A stretch of 64,000 bases of DNA from Gnetum montanum (Eukaryota > Streptophyta > Gnetopsida > Gnetales > Gnetaceae): positions 158,859 through 222,858 of the forward strand of contig MNCI01002247.1 in the NCBI GenBank assembly GCA_015680685.1, read 5' to 3'. Below the pieces are notes generated by a model. That model did not search any database. It was given only the letters and a program-made list of their open reading frames with translations, and had not been told where the DNA came from. Below are positions 1 to 12,110 of this stretch, in pieces. The number at the start of each line of letters is the position of its first letter. The first letter of the stretch is position 1. A program made the translations under genes and the position numbers.

Positions 1-1067
1 CGAGACTTAGCAAAAGAGTGCCAACCGAACCAGGGATTGGAACTCTTTTGAATATTGTTTTTTGGAAAATTCCAAACCTCTTGAATGCTATTTCACGAGG
101 TATTTATAGGACCGAGGGTATGCAAAAGGGGTGGTTTGGATGCTATGTGCCTCAGGCCTTCATTGACTTGATGGTGCCACTCGTGCCATGTATGACCATT
201 GGACCTACAAGACCATTGTAATGTGAACCTATCATGCAATAACTGTGAGCCTGCCATGCTGTAATTGCACCGTTAGCATCTGAGACGTGTGCCAATGGTC
301 AGATTAGGTGAAGTGTATTGATGTCGCACAACCACCCGCATGCCTAGTTGTGCTTTGTAGTGTGGCATGCCTGGCATAGCATAGCACCTTGTTGCATGTT
401 TTGCTATATGTTGCATGCGTGCTACGCTACGTAGCGTAGCGTAGTGTAGCAGTTGGCCTTATTTGTGAAAGTTTTGCCGATTTGCAAAATTTATCTCCTG
501 TGATGCAAGTCTTGCGATCTTTGCTAATTCTTCCCTTTGAGCTACCTTCTATCTCTTCTGTAGGATTGCTACGCCTCGCTGCGCCATGTAGCTCAACATA
601 GCGTAGTAGCAAACATGGTCTGCCGCTTCTTGAAAGAAAGGGACATCATTGCAGAACTTGAAATTGGGCAAGGGGAGTGGTAGTGAAGCCGTTGCCATCC
701 TACACTACGTGGCATAGCATAGCGTAGCATTTTTTTTTGCCATCATCTTCTAAAGCTTGCTACGCTATGAGGATTAGTGTAGCGTAGTAGACTTCGTGAC
801 TTAGAAAAATTTCTGAACTGTTCCTGGTGCACTCAGAATGCTACTGCCAACTCTGCGTTGTTTTTGAGTAGGCTGTCGACTAGATAGGCTACTTAGGCAT
901 ACATGCAGGGTGAGCCGTAGAGCCATTTACACCTAAAGTAGAAAATTTGCCAAACTAGCTGGCCTGGACTCAGAGCGTTCTCCTCCTGATGAACTGTCGT
1001 AGTGCTTGCATGGATTGCAAGGCCTAGTGAAGCTAAAATGACCTCACATTTTTTTTGAGGTGTTTCA
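1..1067 (-). repeat. Partial LTR of a minus-strand Tat-type element (left end off window)
   Basis: This stretch aligns along its length with the complete minus-strand LTR at 44138-45859, and both end in GGTGTTTCA, the reverse complement of the family's LTR start TGAAACACC. The TATA box of the LTR reads TATTTATA at 101-108 on the plus strand. A perfect 20-bp palindrome, GCTACGCTACGTAGCGTAGC, lies at 421-440, upstream of the TATA box in LTR orientation (U3). Because the U3 start is at 1067, the element body would lie to the left of the window, or this could be a solo LTR. Open reading frames inside it are not credible genes. Confidence 0.85.
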
Positions 1068-1805
1068 CTTAGTAATGTTTTTTAAGGAACTGACACATAG
1101 GTCCAAGGATTATTTGAAAATTAGACTCCTCCCTTTGCTTATTTTGGAGCCATTAATTTGACTTTTGGGGTTCAATGGCCTCTCAGGTTTCTTGGAAATG
1201 AGCTGTAACCCATGTTTCGTGTGGTGCGAGCACTCACACTCCCATCTTTTTTCTTTTTTCTTTTGTGGGGTGAAACTTTTATTAATTTTCATTGTCTAGG
1301 AAAAACTTAGTTTAGTTTTCTTTTTGAATAAGATTTTTTACATCCAATGAACTTGATGGTGCATGACAAGGGAGATGTCATATGACCATAGTACATGAAT
1401 GTGAAAAATGGATCATCATTGTTGTTTAGGATAAGGAATGTTGTAATTGGGTTATGGGATTGTGGCTTAAGGAGAGGTAATGAAAGTGATGTGAGACAAG
1501 CACTCTTTGTACAACAAAATAAGCTTACAAAATCTTCCATATCAAGGTCACATGGTAATTTGCTACCACAATGAGTTACACCTTTACGATGACTTCCAGA
1601 TTGCATCCTGTAAGCACAAATCCAAGAGAACAAGAAAACAAGACAAAGAATACATGTCATTATAAAACATTTCATGAGGTGATATGAGATAACCAACAAA
1701 TTACAAGTCACCATAGGATACTATTAGTACATTAAGAGATTTGTGTCATGTGCATCATAACATAAAATATCAATAGTGGACTAAGAGATTTTATTGATAT
1801 TTTAT
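1068..1805. other. Unassigned interval between a minus LTR and the truncated LTR of element A
   Basis: About 740 bases that match none of the LTR, gag, pol or antisense-gene modules elsewhere in the window. It contains a 135-codon open frame on the minus strand at 1307-1714 with several Cys residues and a hydrophobic start, which I do not recognise and do not call as a gene. Homology to the A-type LTR begins abruptly near 1806, so this may be a fragment of another element that replaced the first ~900 bp of the element A 5' LTR. Confidence 0.4.
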
Positions 1806-2638
1806 TTGTTAGCAATAAGTAAGCTTGTTGTGATTAGTAACTTTGTTCCACTTTGGCATACCCCTTATTCCATCCCCCAAAATGTTTTGCTATGCTTGAC
1901 CCTATTCATAAGGATAGGAAAGACATAGTCCTAGGGGGAGACTTCATTTCTGCTTGCATTATTGGCATACTGAATTCCAGTATGTGCAGTTTCGACGACA
2001 TTGCACATCTACATAGTATGGACACATCAGCATTTCATGGGGTCTAGGACACGTGGCATCCAAACCTCATTTCTCGCCTACTCCTAGCCTTATAAATACC
2101 CTAGCAAACAACGTGCAAAGGGTTGGCTTTTGCATTGGCATTTTGCGGGTTGGCTTTTCTACTTGGCATTTCTCATCCAAAGAGTTGGAATTTTTTTACA
2201 ATTGGCTTTTAAGTTCTCATTCAGGAGCTTAGTTGGCACATTTTGAGCATTCTAGTTACTCTTGAACTCTCTATGTGCCCCTGCCATTGTACTTGTTATA
2301 CATCTTTCAAACAAGGAAAAGAATTGAACTCTCGACCTTGAGGCAGTGCATTTCCTTACCTAATTTTATTCTATTATCTCTTTATTATTATCACTATTTG
2401 GCATTATTTCCTTCATTCCTGCATTTATTGATCATCAATTTTACCTTGCGTATTTCACATTTAAAACAACATTCATGTAAGGTTAAGTTACACTGATTAA
2501 GTCCCTGTCTGATCGACTAGACTATTTAGGGAGCCTTGATTCTATTTTATCCAACATGTCCCTCACACGGATCCGAGGTTAAACTATTTTCCCAGCAACC
2601 TCTTGGTGTTCCAGCCATCGATGTTTTTGGTTGCTATA
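1806..2638 (+). repeat. Element A 5' LTR, 3' portion only
   Basis: From about 1806 onward the sequence parallels 18302-19171 (the element A 3' LTR). It shares the segment after TTGTTAG, the promoter block with TATAAATA at 2091-2098, and the LTR end ...GGTTGCTATA just before the primer binding site. The first ~900 bp of the LTR, including TGAAACACC and most of U3, are missing. The terminal dinucleotide has decayed from CA to TA. Confidence 0.8.
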
Positions 2639-2643
2639 ATTTT

Positions 2644-2660
2644 TGGTGCTAGAAGGAGGG
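2644..2660 (+). other. Primer binding site, element A
   Basis: TGGTGCTAGAAGGAGGG lies 5 bp after the LTR end. The same string, with small changes, follows the LTRs at 22772, 46956, 51201, 55554 and 58195, and is inverted at 44113-44131. Position and conservation show it is the PBS. The complementary tRNA cannot be named with confidence from the sequence alone. Confidence 0.8.
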
Positions 2661-2882
2661 CCTTTTGGTGCCCCTTTTTGTGTCTCATGGGTAGTCCTAC
2701 ATGCTCTCTATACCCTGTCACTCATCAACATAAACATGACACCCTTGCGATTGTTTACAAAATGTGCCGTACAGGCTGGTCACAACGACAGTTCCTTTGG
2801 AACCCTACAGGACAAAACGCTTTTGATCGCCTCTTGATCTCTTTGTTTTTCTTTCTTATAAACCATTTTTAGCCTTGAAAAA
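2661..2882 (+). other. Element A leader with one copy of the leader repeat
   Basis: Untranslated leader between PBS and gag. It contains one copy (about 2690-2820) of a ~130-bp unit recognised by GTTTAC...GGTCAC..GACAGTTCC...CCCTACAGGACA. The unit occurs in 1 to 4 tandem copies in the other elements. Confidence 0.6.
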
Positions 2883-5465
2883 ATGATTTCCTCAACCACC
2901 ATTGCTGCTACCTCAAACCTTGAGGTTTCTTTTTTGGTTCAGGGCACCACAAGTGCTGAGCAACTGCCTAGCCTAGTGCAAGGGCCATGCCGATCTCTTA
3001 GGATCCAGAACCGATCACCTGAGAGCTTGGTACAACAAACTAGACTTTACAATTTCCTTTGTGCTAAGGTCCAGGCGAACCTGCTGCTAGATGCCCAAGA
3101 ACATGAAGATAAATGTCACTTTGAGTTCCTTTACTAGAGTGGGAGGGAATTTATTCCTACTCCCAGTGCTTTAATCCCCCTAATAGAAATGTATTGGTGG
3201 ATCTTAGATCAGCTAGTATGGACAAGTAGGTCTAGGGATCCATGAGACGGCGTCTCACTATGATGAGGCATTTCAGGATGGGCAAGAGGACCTAGATTCC
3301 CAGTTCAAGGATGGGGGTCAAACTAACCCTGCAACTATCCCTCCTGCCCTATCCTTCTGGTTGAACCCACTCTTCACGACTGCTCCCTATATGATTACAT
3401 CTACCCCGTTGCAAACCATAGTTTCATCAGCCACAGGTAGCCATGCAATGCCCTCAACATATCAACATGCCTATTTCTCTGTCTCATTTCTAGGCATTAT
3501 ATCCCCACAATCTATTCCCCAATCTCTCCCTTCATTGTACCAAGCACCGATCATGGCTACCTTACCTTACGTGCATATTATACCTACATCGCAGCTGCAT
3601 ATAGTCTCTGCATCCATTCCAACATCTACACCTGTTCCATCATCAGCAGTGGGCCCACCCCCAACCACATGGTGGACCCCATTTACTTTCCCCCTACTTC
3701 ACAACCTTCCCAAATGTCACACTACGCTTACCATCAAACGTACCTGGTTCCACAAATGGTACAACCAAGTGTGAGACTATGGTCTACCCCACCGATCACG
3801 TAAACAACTTACCCTATAGCACCACCCACTAGGTGGTGGACAGCACAAGAAGCACCCTTCATAGGGGCCACCCCAACAACACCACCTATGAGCCAGGCCA
3901 TTGCCCCTACCATGCCAGCAATGGTGGCTACCCTTGTAGTTCCACAACCATCTACATCATCCCTGGGTCTATACCAAGCATTTTAGCTTATCTAGACCCT
4001 TACTGAAGAAGTTAAGCATCTCAAAGCTACCAGTTCTGACACAGTACAAGTCATGGATTTCTACCATGATGATCCCATCAGCTCAGTAGTCCCCATGCTC
4101 ACATTACCCCTGGGATGCCCCTCCCCCATTTTACAAAATACAATGGGAAGGGTGACCCCAATGTGCATCGTTTGACATTTAGATATGAGTCCCTTCTATT
4201 ACAACAATGGCCACACACCATTATCTGCATCTTCGCTATGTCTTTCATGAGCAAATCTTGATACTGGTACTATGCGCTTCCATGCTATTCTATCTCAACC
4301 CTAGAGGAGTTCCTGACTCAATTTGTAACTCGTTTCAAGTATAACTTGAGACCAAAGGTTACGTTGGATTAGTTAATGAGCCTTAAGCAAGATCCACTAG
4401 AATCAGTCCAAAAATTTATACAGCGGTGGAGCGCTACCCTGAATGAGATCTGTGAGCCTATCATGGAGGCCCATCTTCTAGCCATCTTTAAGGGTGTAGT
4501 GAATGACTTCATTAAGTCCAAACTGTACTACCTTGCTCCACGAACTCTTAGTCAAGATTTTGCCCAGACCAAGAGCATTCAAGACGTAGCCGCAGCAAGT
4601 AAAGACTTAGCCTATGTTCCATATAAGAACATGTATATCAAGAAGGACAAAGAGAAAGGCAAGGCTACAACAGCCATAGTGGCCATAGTGGCAAATGAAG
4701 CAAAGCCCAACAACAAGAACAACAAAAAGGTGGCGACTACACCAACTAACCCCACACCTATCCCAAGCAACATCGCTCAACCCTTGACAGCAGCACCTAA
4801 AGCATCCACCCTACCTAAATCTAACTTCAAGTGTAAAGATCGCTCTAAATATACCCCGCTACCTGTCAAGCCTTTAGAACTCCTAAAGAAATTGCTAGGG
4901 GTGGGGTATATTCAACACAAGAGAATGTCAAAGGAGGCAACCAAAAGGCATCAATAGTACTGTGAGCTCCTTAGGAACCCCTCTTTGGCTATGTCCAATG
5001 AGCCATCTATTCCTAAGAATTTTATGCTGGAACAGTTTTCTAACTACCACCAAGTTTTTGGTCACGAAATGAATTGCTATTTAGCATTAAAGGATGACAT
5101 TCAATGAATGATTGATCAAGGGAAGTTGGTTCTAGATGAAAGCAACCCCATGCATCCCGAGAATCAATCTATGCATGTTTACATAGACCCACTTAATGCC
5201 AACAATGCTGGCTACATCATCAACACTATCAACGTAGAAAGTAATCCCAAACCACCTCAACAACCATTTGTGGTTTGTGTGCCTCATTGTAGTGCACCCA
5301 CACCAAAAGTACCTAAAAAATGCTGCAGCAACCATTTTTCCTAAAGGTCCCTCCTTGGACATCCACCCCTGCACCTTCTGTAAACAAGATTGCACCACTA
5401 CCTGCACTAATACCATGAACACCATTCATCCTCAGAGGGCCAAACCACTCAATCACCCTTGCCAC
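2883..5465 (+). pseudogene. gag: Element A gag (decayed)
   Basis: Structural capsid gene of a Ty3/gypsy element. The N-terminal ~85 codons are open from the ATG at 2883 and match the start of the other gag copies (a conserved ...SLRIQN... motif, then a FIPTP..IPL segment). A Pro/Thr/Gln-rich linker follows (about 3300-3990). The Retrotrans_gag domain (about 4050-4960) contains the block ending in FIKSKLYYL. After it comes the YTPLP.KPLELL motif near 4850, and near 5030-5100 the decayed CxYHQ..GH...C zinc-knuckle-like segment. A conserved DQGKLVLDESNP motif lies at about 5110. Several stops and at least one frameshift (near 4110) break the frame. The TAG at 4370-4372 is CAG in the element C copy (53344-53346). 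Confidence 0.85.
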
Positions 5466-5539
5466 GCATAAGATGGCACCATAGCCTTCTCATCCAAGGA
5501 AATGAGAAGAGCATTCGATAGGTGAAGTGGAAATGTGGT

Positions 5540-6060
5540 AGACCAAATCAAACCCACGACAATGTCATGTTTGAAGTCATTCAACAGGGTATGGGTCATG
5601 GTGAAAGGCACTATCCACATTGACTTTTTTGCAGGGGACTAGTTTCCCAAAAATGCAACATTTATCATGATGGAAGAGATGCCTGGGTTTAACTTGATCC
5701 TGGGGAGGTCATGGTTGGCCCAACTTAGGGCTGTCTCTTCACCCATACATCAAGAAATCTATATACCCTATGTAGATAGGGAGGTGGTGATCCACGGTGA
5801 CGAGGTGGCAACCTAGGAAATAAACAACATAGATATGGAGTGGGGTTTGGAGGTCATAACCTCTGAGAACGAGGCACCTATCTCCATCGAAACTAATTAT
5901 TTGATGAAAGAGCCACCCAACATGTTGGCTCAGAAAACAAAACTGTGTGGGCCGAGTTGCCTTTTCAAGTGGAAGACAATGATGTAGAATAATTTTGCAA
6001 TAAAGCCTCTCGGCCTTACGTGTCACCAAATCCATGATGTGTCAAAAAGCAATTGCAAGG
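5540..6060 (+). pseudogene. pro: Element A protease region (decayed, active site deleted)
   Basis: Retroviral-type aspartic protease domain downstream of gag. The C-terminal part is clear: a FNLILGR.WLAQLRAV motif near 5690-5735, then HQEI..PY..REVVIHGDEV, followed by the short WAELPF tail motif. The segment that carries the D-D-G active site in elements E, F and G is missing here, so the copy cannot be functional. It ends just before the first repeat array, and no RT coding follows for 6 kb. Confidence 0.8.
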
Positions 6061-6214
6061 ATGACTGTTACTTCTATAGCATAGCAACTCCACTGCTTCC
6101 TACTCAGTTAACATTTGTTATACGTTTATTTCTTACTTGCTTCACATTCATTCATCTATGCCAAGTGCCTAACTTATTCTTTTAAACCATTCACATATCC
6201 TCTGTTTACATCAC

Positions 6215-6500
6215 CACCATAGCCCCGTAAGGCCTAAAACTGGCGAAACCTTTTTTTACCATTGTCCCATGGCCTGAAATGACCTAAAACTACACACAAC
6301 CCACTAAGGCCTAAAACTGGCAAAGTTCTTTACCCCGCATCTCCGCGATGGCTTGAAATGGCCTAAAACTAGCGATGGCCCAGAATGGCCTTAAACTACC
6401 ACTACGGCCCGCCAAGGCCTAAAACTGGCTATTCAAAAAAAACAAATAAAAGAAAAATTCTTTTTCTTCTCACTTGACCACAACCCAAAATGGCCTAAAA
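6215..6500 (+). repeat. Array 1 of element A (protease / antisense gene boundary)
   Basis: About seven imperfect units with the core GGCCTAAAACTGGC or GGCCTTAAACTA, usually preceded by CCAAAATGG or TGAAATGG, spaced 30-60 bp apart. The same array type stands at the same module boundary in F (27190-27540), D (56118-56215), E (63105-63290) and, inverted, in G (39250-39545). Confidence 0.85.
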
Positions 6501-6648
6501 CTAAGATGAAAAAAGATAAAAATGAATAGCATAGATAATACACAAGCTATAATAAAACGAATCTTGTCATAATTCATTTTTCATTTAAAGTCTCAATTAA
6601 ATAATGTTTGTAATATTATTTCAAAAATACAAATAAGATCCCTTGTTG
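6501..6648. other. Spacer downstream of the antisense gene
   Basis: A+T-rich spacer between array 1 and the stop codon of the antisense gene. No reading frame or recognisable motif. It would hold the 3' untranslated region of the antisense transcript. Confidence 0.4.
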
Positions 6649-9600
6649 TCATACATCATCTTCCTCTACATCATCATTTGTGCCCTTAGAGGGCCTTGTA
6701 TCTTCATCTAAATTCTGTACCACAGAAATTAAAGTAGTCCTCTAGAGTCACAATAAAAGATAGAATAAAATAAATTGTTGTATCACAAAGAAGTGACTAA
6801 CTTGAGACGGCCCCACATTTGTCTTAGGAGGTATGCAATCTAAGCCAATCCTGAGGCATTGCCAGACCTCCTCTTGAGTAATGTCCATCCAATGCCTATC
6901 TCCTAAGTCAGCGTTTACTACAACTTTCTTCTTTTCAACAGTCATCCATCTCAGTGGCCCTAGAGAAAAGGAGGTAGTGACGGTCCCACCTGCAGGGAAA
7001 CTCACTTCCCATTCAGGGGATTCACTGACCATCACTTGTTGCATGAACTTGTCATAAGCCCTAGAAGCACCAATGGCATCGAGGAACACTTCATGAGTAT
7101 AAAACTTAACAGAAGCATCCTACTACTATTTACAGTAGGTGGCACATTCTAGGTTATACATATGCTTATGGTTTTTCTGAGACTACCCCCACTTGTAAAC
7201 CCTTGCACTATAATCTTTCCAATCTTGGTTCTTCTAGGCCAACAAGTCCATTTGCATATGTTGCTCTATTATTTCATGTGTGGCCTCATTGTTGGGCTGC
7301 ACAGCCATCCAATACCTCACGTCATCGATGATGGCCATGTGCTAACTACCATTTTTGGTATCCCAGGCCATAAGGAACTCATTCTTGGAGTAGAGGTATC
7401 CCACCTTGGTGGTTAGAATTGCCTTATCTTTCTAAAGTATCTAGACCTGTTTCCATAGGTCTTCATTTACATGCCTACACTCCCACAAGGAGCATTCCGA
7501 GTACAATGCACATTCGATAGCCTTGTTGTATATGTGACGAGGTACTTTGGTCACTTCTAGTGGGAATGCAGACACGGCTTCTAGCTTAACTGCTTGCTAG
7601 GGTCCCACTTGAGGCGAGAAACTGTCAACTACACATAGAAAGGCATTAGTCACAGTGTAGCAAAGTTTAGCAATTTAAAAGGCCTAGCGTAGCTACTTCA
7701 CTCACCCACTTCTAGCTCAATATGCTTTAGATGGTCAATCATGTCATCGACCACACCCTACATGAAGCAAAACTTAACAGGGGTCTCAGCCCATGGTTGC
7801 AGGTGGATCGAAGAAGGGCCTACAATGTTAACAGTGGTGTCTGCTACATAACAAAATATGTTAGTTATGACTAAGAGGACTACAATAAAGTTGATGAGCA
7901 ATGCAAATGATAGTGTAAAGCTCCTACCTAGCAAACCCTCAGGGGTGATAGCGGGGGGGTCACCCATCGACAAACTATCAAACATGTGGTCAAACTCACT
8001 AGCATCAAGTTGTAGCTCCACTCCTTCTAGATGACTTAACATCATGGAAGCGCCCTCCTTGTTCATCTACTCCTTCGATGCTAAACTACATTTAGCAAAG
8101 GGATCATCGGTAGAGGCCTCCTTCTACTTGACAAGGGCCTCTTCTTTATTCATTGGGGCCCTTTTTTTTGTGGCACACACCTCTTCCTCATTAGTAGGAG
8201 TGTCCTCCTCATTAGCAGGAGTGTCCTCCTCATCCACAGGAGTGTTCTTCTCATTAGCATGAGCCCTTTCCTTTGTAGCAGGAGCTCCTTATTTCTTGCT
8301 TAGGGCCCTTTCCTCTATGGCTAGGCCCCCCGTATCTTTATTGGTTGCCCCTATCTCAGGTGCCATCACTTCTTCTTCATCTTCTTCTTCTTCTTCTTCT
8401 TCCTCTGCTAATAAAGCGTGGCCACATTGGGCATAAGCATACTAACTTAAAATAGATGCTATGCTGTGCTACGCTACCTAGCATAGCACAACATAGTAAG
8501 CATTAACCAAACAAATGAGGAAACAAATAAAAGGGGGATGCACTTACCAATGGAAGGCTACATTTTGCGAAGCTTGAACCGCAGTTTCTACCTTCCTTGT
8601 TCGTCCATACGGGGAGGCTCCTTAATTGGGAAAGACCTTTTGCACTGTAACTTAGTGGCCATTGTCTCTATAATGAGGCATTTCCCCTATGATATGCTTC
8701 CTATAGTAGTAGGAAATGCCTCTCCTACGCTATCTTGGCCACAAAAATTGCATGCCACCCAATCCCTGGTTGTCATTGAAAATGACTCCCTAAGAGCTTC
8801 TGGGGGATCCTGGGATTGGGTGGTATGGAAGAGTTGGCAAATCCATGATTTGGAAATCTAGTTACAATTCTGTATCACCCAGACTCCATTCTCATAGACC
8901 ACCAAGAATTCTATGAAGCACCGCAAGTAGGCTACAAAGAAGGCATGATGCACATTGAAACGGGATTAGGCTTCTTGCGAAACTTGACCATTTCAGCCTA
9001 CAGACCTTTGCAAAGATTCTTGGCCCAATTGTAACAAGCCCCCTCTTCCATGACCTCTCTCATTATCCAAGCTTTCTTGATCCCAATGAGTTTTCCTTGG
9101 GAGAGTAGCTTGGGTAAAGCATGGGCATGGAAGACGGGGTAAACTATTTTGGCCACTCTTAGCCTAGCCTCTTCAATATGGATCCCCTTGTGGCCCTTCT
9201 CCACCCCTAGCCACTCCTCAATGTCCCCCTGATGGTTTGCCTCCTTTTTTATCTTTACTTCCATGGGGAGGCCATCAAATGAGGCACCAAAGAGATCCAC
9301 AAATAGTTGGTCATTAATCTCAAGAATCACTAGCACACCGTGGACACATGTGCGGAAGCAGTCTGCTCTTTCGGAAAAGGAGTTAGCTAGGGAAAGCATC
9401 TCAGTAGTAAGAACTCTTAGGTTGATGGCCAAGAACAACTCCATAATCCCAGCATCCTGAAAGTTATTAAAGAGTAATTCTGGGGCCCCGTTGCAGAGCT
9501 AGCATTGGGTCTCATCCACCTCCCCCATACTTGAAATAAATGTTGGCCTCATTATGCCAAGAGGTGATCATGGTAACCTCCTGGGATTTCTTCACTGTTG

Positions 9601-11360
9601 TAGCAATTTACAAAAAAGAAGTAAAAAGTTCAGCAAAACAAAAAATAGAAGAAAAATGAAACAACACTTGAACATGCAAACATGAATTCATGGTCTAGCG
9701 TACTAGGTTTAAATGATGATGGGAATAGTGGGAGATCCACGAACATTTCTTCAACAGTGATTGGCCTAAGGAATGCCCAATCCCCATCCAACCAACTAAC
9801 CTCCTTACACTTATTGTAAAATTGGGAGTACCGAGTTGGATAGGTTTTGTACTCACCCCCGCATTGGCCCATCACGGCGATGCACACATTCCCAATAGAG
9901 GAAAACTCCTACAAGGCCATCTATGCTAAAGCCAAGGCATCAGTATCATCGTGAAGCCCACGCTTGTCGATATAAAACTTGGTAACACACAACAAAAAAA
10001 ACACATACATTGTTAACATTATTGCCTAGCATAGCATGCATTGCATAATGTGACAGAATACATTTATAGAACTCACCCACTGGAAAAATAAATGGCTCCT
10101 AGTGGGTTCTAAAAATAGATGCCCATGTGGTATGCAAAAAGTAATGTATTGTATAAGTGGTAACACTTATACTATGGCATCTTCCAGATCCAACTCAAGC
10201 ATCTTAGGCTTTTTGGGCTTTGGTTAGATCCTCCTGCCTGCTCGCCCCCGATTGCCTTATCGATCAAAAATTTTAGAATACCCTGGTTTGCCCTAGGAAA
10301 TAGGGTTTCTATAATCGTGGATGCTACCTTCATCGATAAGTGTGAGCAAACGATCATACTAAAGTGTTGGAGGAGGAATTGTAGGAAGTCCCGCATACCT
10401 TCCCAGAATTAGACTGCCTGCCTCTCCACATGTGCATGGGGTGGAGGAACATTGGCCACCAGTTCACTTAGGTAGGACAAAATCCCTACAATCTCAAAAA
10501 TAATCAGAATGGATTTTAACATCACCTTGCACAATAGAATGACAAATTTTAGCATTATGTTCGAGTGGAGTTCGCATGTAGCATAGCACAATTAGCCATT
10601 TGCAGATAGCGTAGCATAACCCTTTCTTTGCATGTAGTGTAGCATAATCCCCCATTTGCAAATAGCATAGTGTAACTCTTTTTTTTTTTGCATGTAGCAT
10701 AGCACAACAACATAACACATTTACAACTAAGGTAGATTCACCAACAAAACCACAGGATCAATAGCGTAGCAACATGATATTACCGATGCATTGGTCCAAA
10801 TGTCTTACAACACACCGGCCTAGAGTAACAAAAATTCTTAAATATGAATTTCAAATTAGAAAGAATTTAATATGATACTATTGTTTCAAAAACTTTCCTG
10901 CCGTATAAAAAAATTCATGCTACATTGCGATAAACACGTGTTACATTTTCAAATCTCGAGCGCGACCAAACCCTCCTAAGTGCTACGCTATTAGAGTGCT
11001 AGGTTGCCAGAATCACCTAAACCTCTGCAGTAAGGTAGCCACAGAAATGGTGGTTTGGACAATACTACATGCAACCTTAGCATAGTGTCCATACACCCAT
11101 CATGGCCGAATCAGTAACAACAACAGTGTAACAGCCAAAATGAAAACCAAAACGGTGACAAAAGATGAGGATTTCAAAACAAAAAACAGAAGAAGAGACA
11201 ATAACAACAACGTAAAAAACAAAGGTAGCATAGCAACTTACCAAGCCAATGAAGTCTCCTCTCATACCACAACGCATGCCTATGATAGACATCCCAAAGT
11301 GTCTTTCACCTCATCTACCTTGGCAAGCGCTCGGTGTTTACGTTTTCTTTTAGGTGTCAT
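6649..11360 (-). pseudogene. Element A antisense gene (aORF), multi-exon, decayed
   Basis: Spliced gene on the strand opposite to gag-pol. Inferred exons: exon 1 at 11360-11242, with a basic start (TPKRKRKHR, possible nuclear signal) and donor GTAAGT; exon 2 at about 10497-10077, donor GTGAGT; exon 3 from 9977; exon 4 at about 9590-8900, with the conserved ...EINDQLFVDLFG... block; acidic exon 5 starting in an (AAG)n tract near 8403 and split by a short intron near 7850-7930, donor GTGAGT at 7705-7700; exon 6 at 7628-6802, rich in Trp and Lys, donor GTTAGT; exon 7 at 6714-6649, encoding a 21-residue acidic tail. Exon order and splice sites match the copy in element G (34657-39089). Stops, mostly TAG, and small indels break it. 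I recognise no enzymatic domain, and its function is unknown. Context suggests an accessory protein of the retrotransposon. Confidence 0.8.
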
Positions 11361-11494
11361 CGTCTCGATTGCAGATTCTCTCTTAGTCACTATGCTAAAT
11401 CGCTTTTCTCTTTGTCAGTACAACTGCTCTACGCTCTGGATGTGGGCTTTGCACTCTTATGATGAAAATGACAAGTTTACTAGGGGTAAACCCC

Positions 11495-11502
11495 TATTTA
11501 TA
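11495..11502 (-). promoter_or_regulatory. TATA box of the element A antisense gene
   Basis: On the minus strand this reads TATAAATA followed by GGGGTTTA, about 135 bp upstream of the antisense ATG. The element G copy has CATAAATAGGGGTTAA at the matching place. Both are followed by a nearly identical leader containing TTTCATCATAAGAGT. Conservation of promoter and leader argues that this is a true promoter separate from the LTR. Confidence 0.75.
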
Positions 11503-11639
11503 GCCAATATGGTGAAAAGAACTTGCCGTTTTCACACCCCAATTAATGTGGGATACTCCATACAACATAGCACTCCCACCATCGCATAGTAGCACTGTTT
11601 TCATCATAGTAGGTAGGCCCAACCAAACATTTTTTCCCA

Positions 11640-11985
11640 CCTTAAACTAGCAACTTACCTTTGCAAGAATAACCTATTAGCGGTCCACAAAGACCTTAAA
11701 CTAATAGTTTTGACCTTTGTAAGAATAACTCGTTAGCGGTTCGCAAAGACCTTAAACTAATATTTTTGACTTACAAACATAACCTACTAGTGGTCCACAA
11801 AGACCTTAAACTAATACTCTTAACTTACAAACCTAACCCATTAACAGTCCACAAAGACCTTAAACTAATGGTTACGATTCATAGTTTGACAAAGTTAGCG
11901 GTCTGCAAAGACCTTAAACTAGCAATTTTAAACTACAACTCTACATCCAAGGGGTCCGGTACGACCTTAAACTAGTAGCTCACAA
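11640..11985 (+). repeat. Array 2 of element A (antisense gene / RT boundary)
   Basis: Seven units with the core ACCTTAAACTA(AT/GC), each preceded by GGTCCACAAAG or close variants, spacing mostly about 54 bp. The flanking word (CACAAAGACC) differs from array 1 (AAAATGGCC). The same array 2 type is found inverted in G near 33840-34300. It lies between the antisense promoter and the start of RT. Confidence 0.85.
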
Positions 11986-12090
11986 ATTTTGCATCATAGG
12001 TGACAATAATTTTAGCCATTTCGTACCTGATTGGTGCTTTGTAAATGCTTACTATGTGCTGTTGCTAAAAATAGGTATCACTTGACTTGG

Positions 12091-12110
12091 CTTTTATCTT
12101 ATTGTTGCAG
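12091..12110 (+). other. Candidate splice acceptor before RT (element A)
   Basis: A pyrimidine-rich stretch, CTTTTATCTTATTGTTGCAG, ends in AG at 12109-12110 and is followed by GTTGAGCAAGAATGG, where homology to the RT-side open frame begins. In G (minus strand, near 33700) the homologous start GTTAATCGAGAGATGG also follows an AG. This fits an intron in the sense transcript joining protease to RT, as known for Ogre elements. No donor was identified. Confidence 0.45.

Noticed and set aside
1307-1714. 135-codon minus-strand frame as a gene
   Set aside because: No recognisable domain, no promoter or splice context, and the surrounding DNA is an unassigned transposon-like fragment.
5132-5425. 97-codon minus-strand frame opposite gag of A
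   Set aside because: A shadow of the gag frame, with no conservation in the equivalent part of C, E or G.
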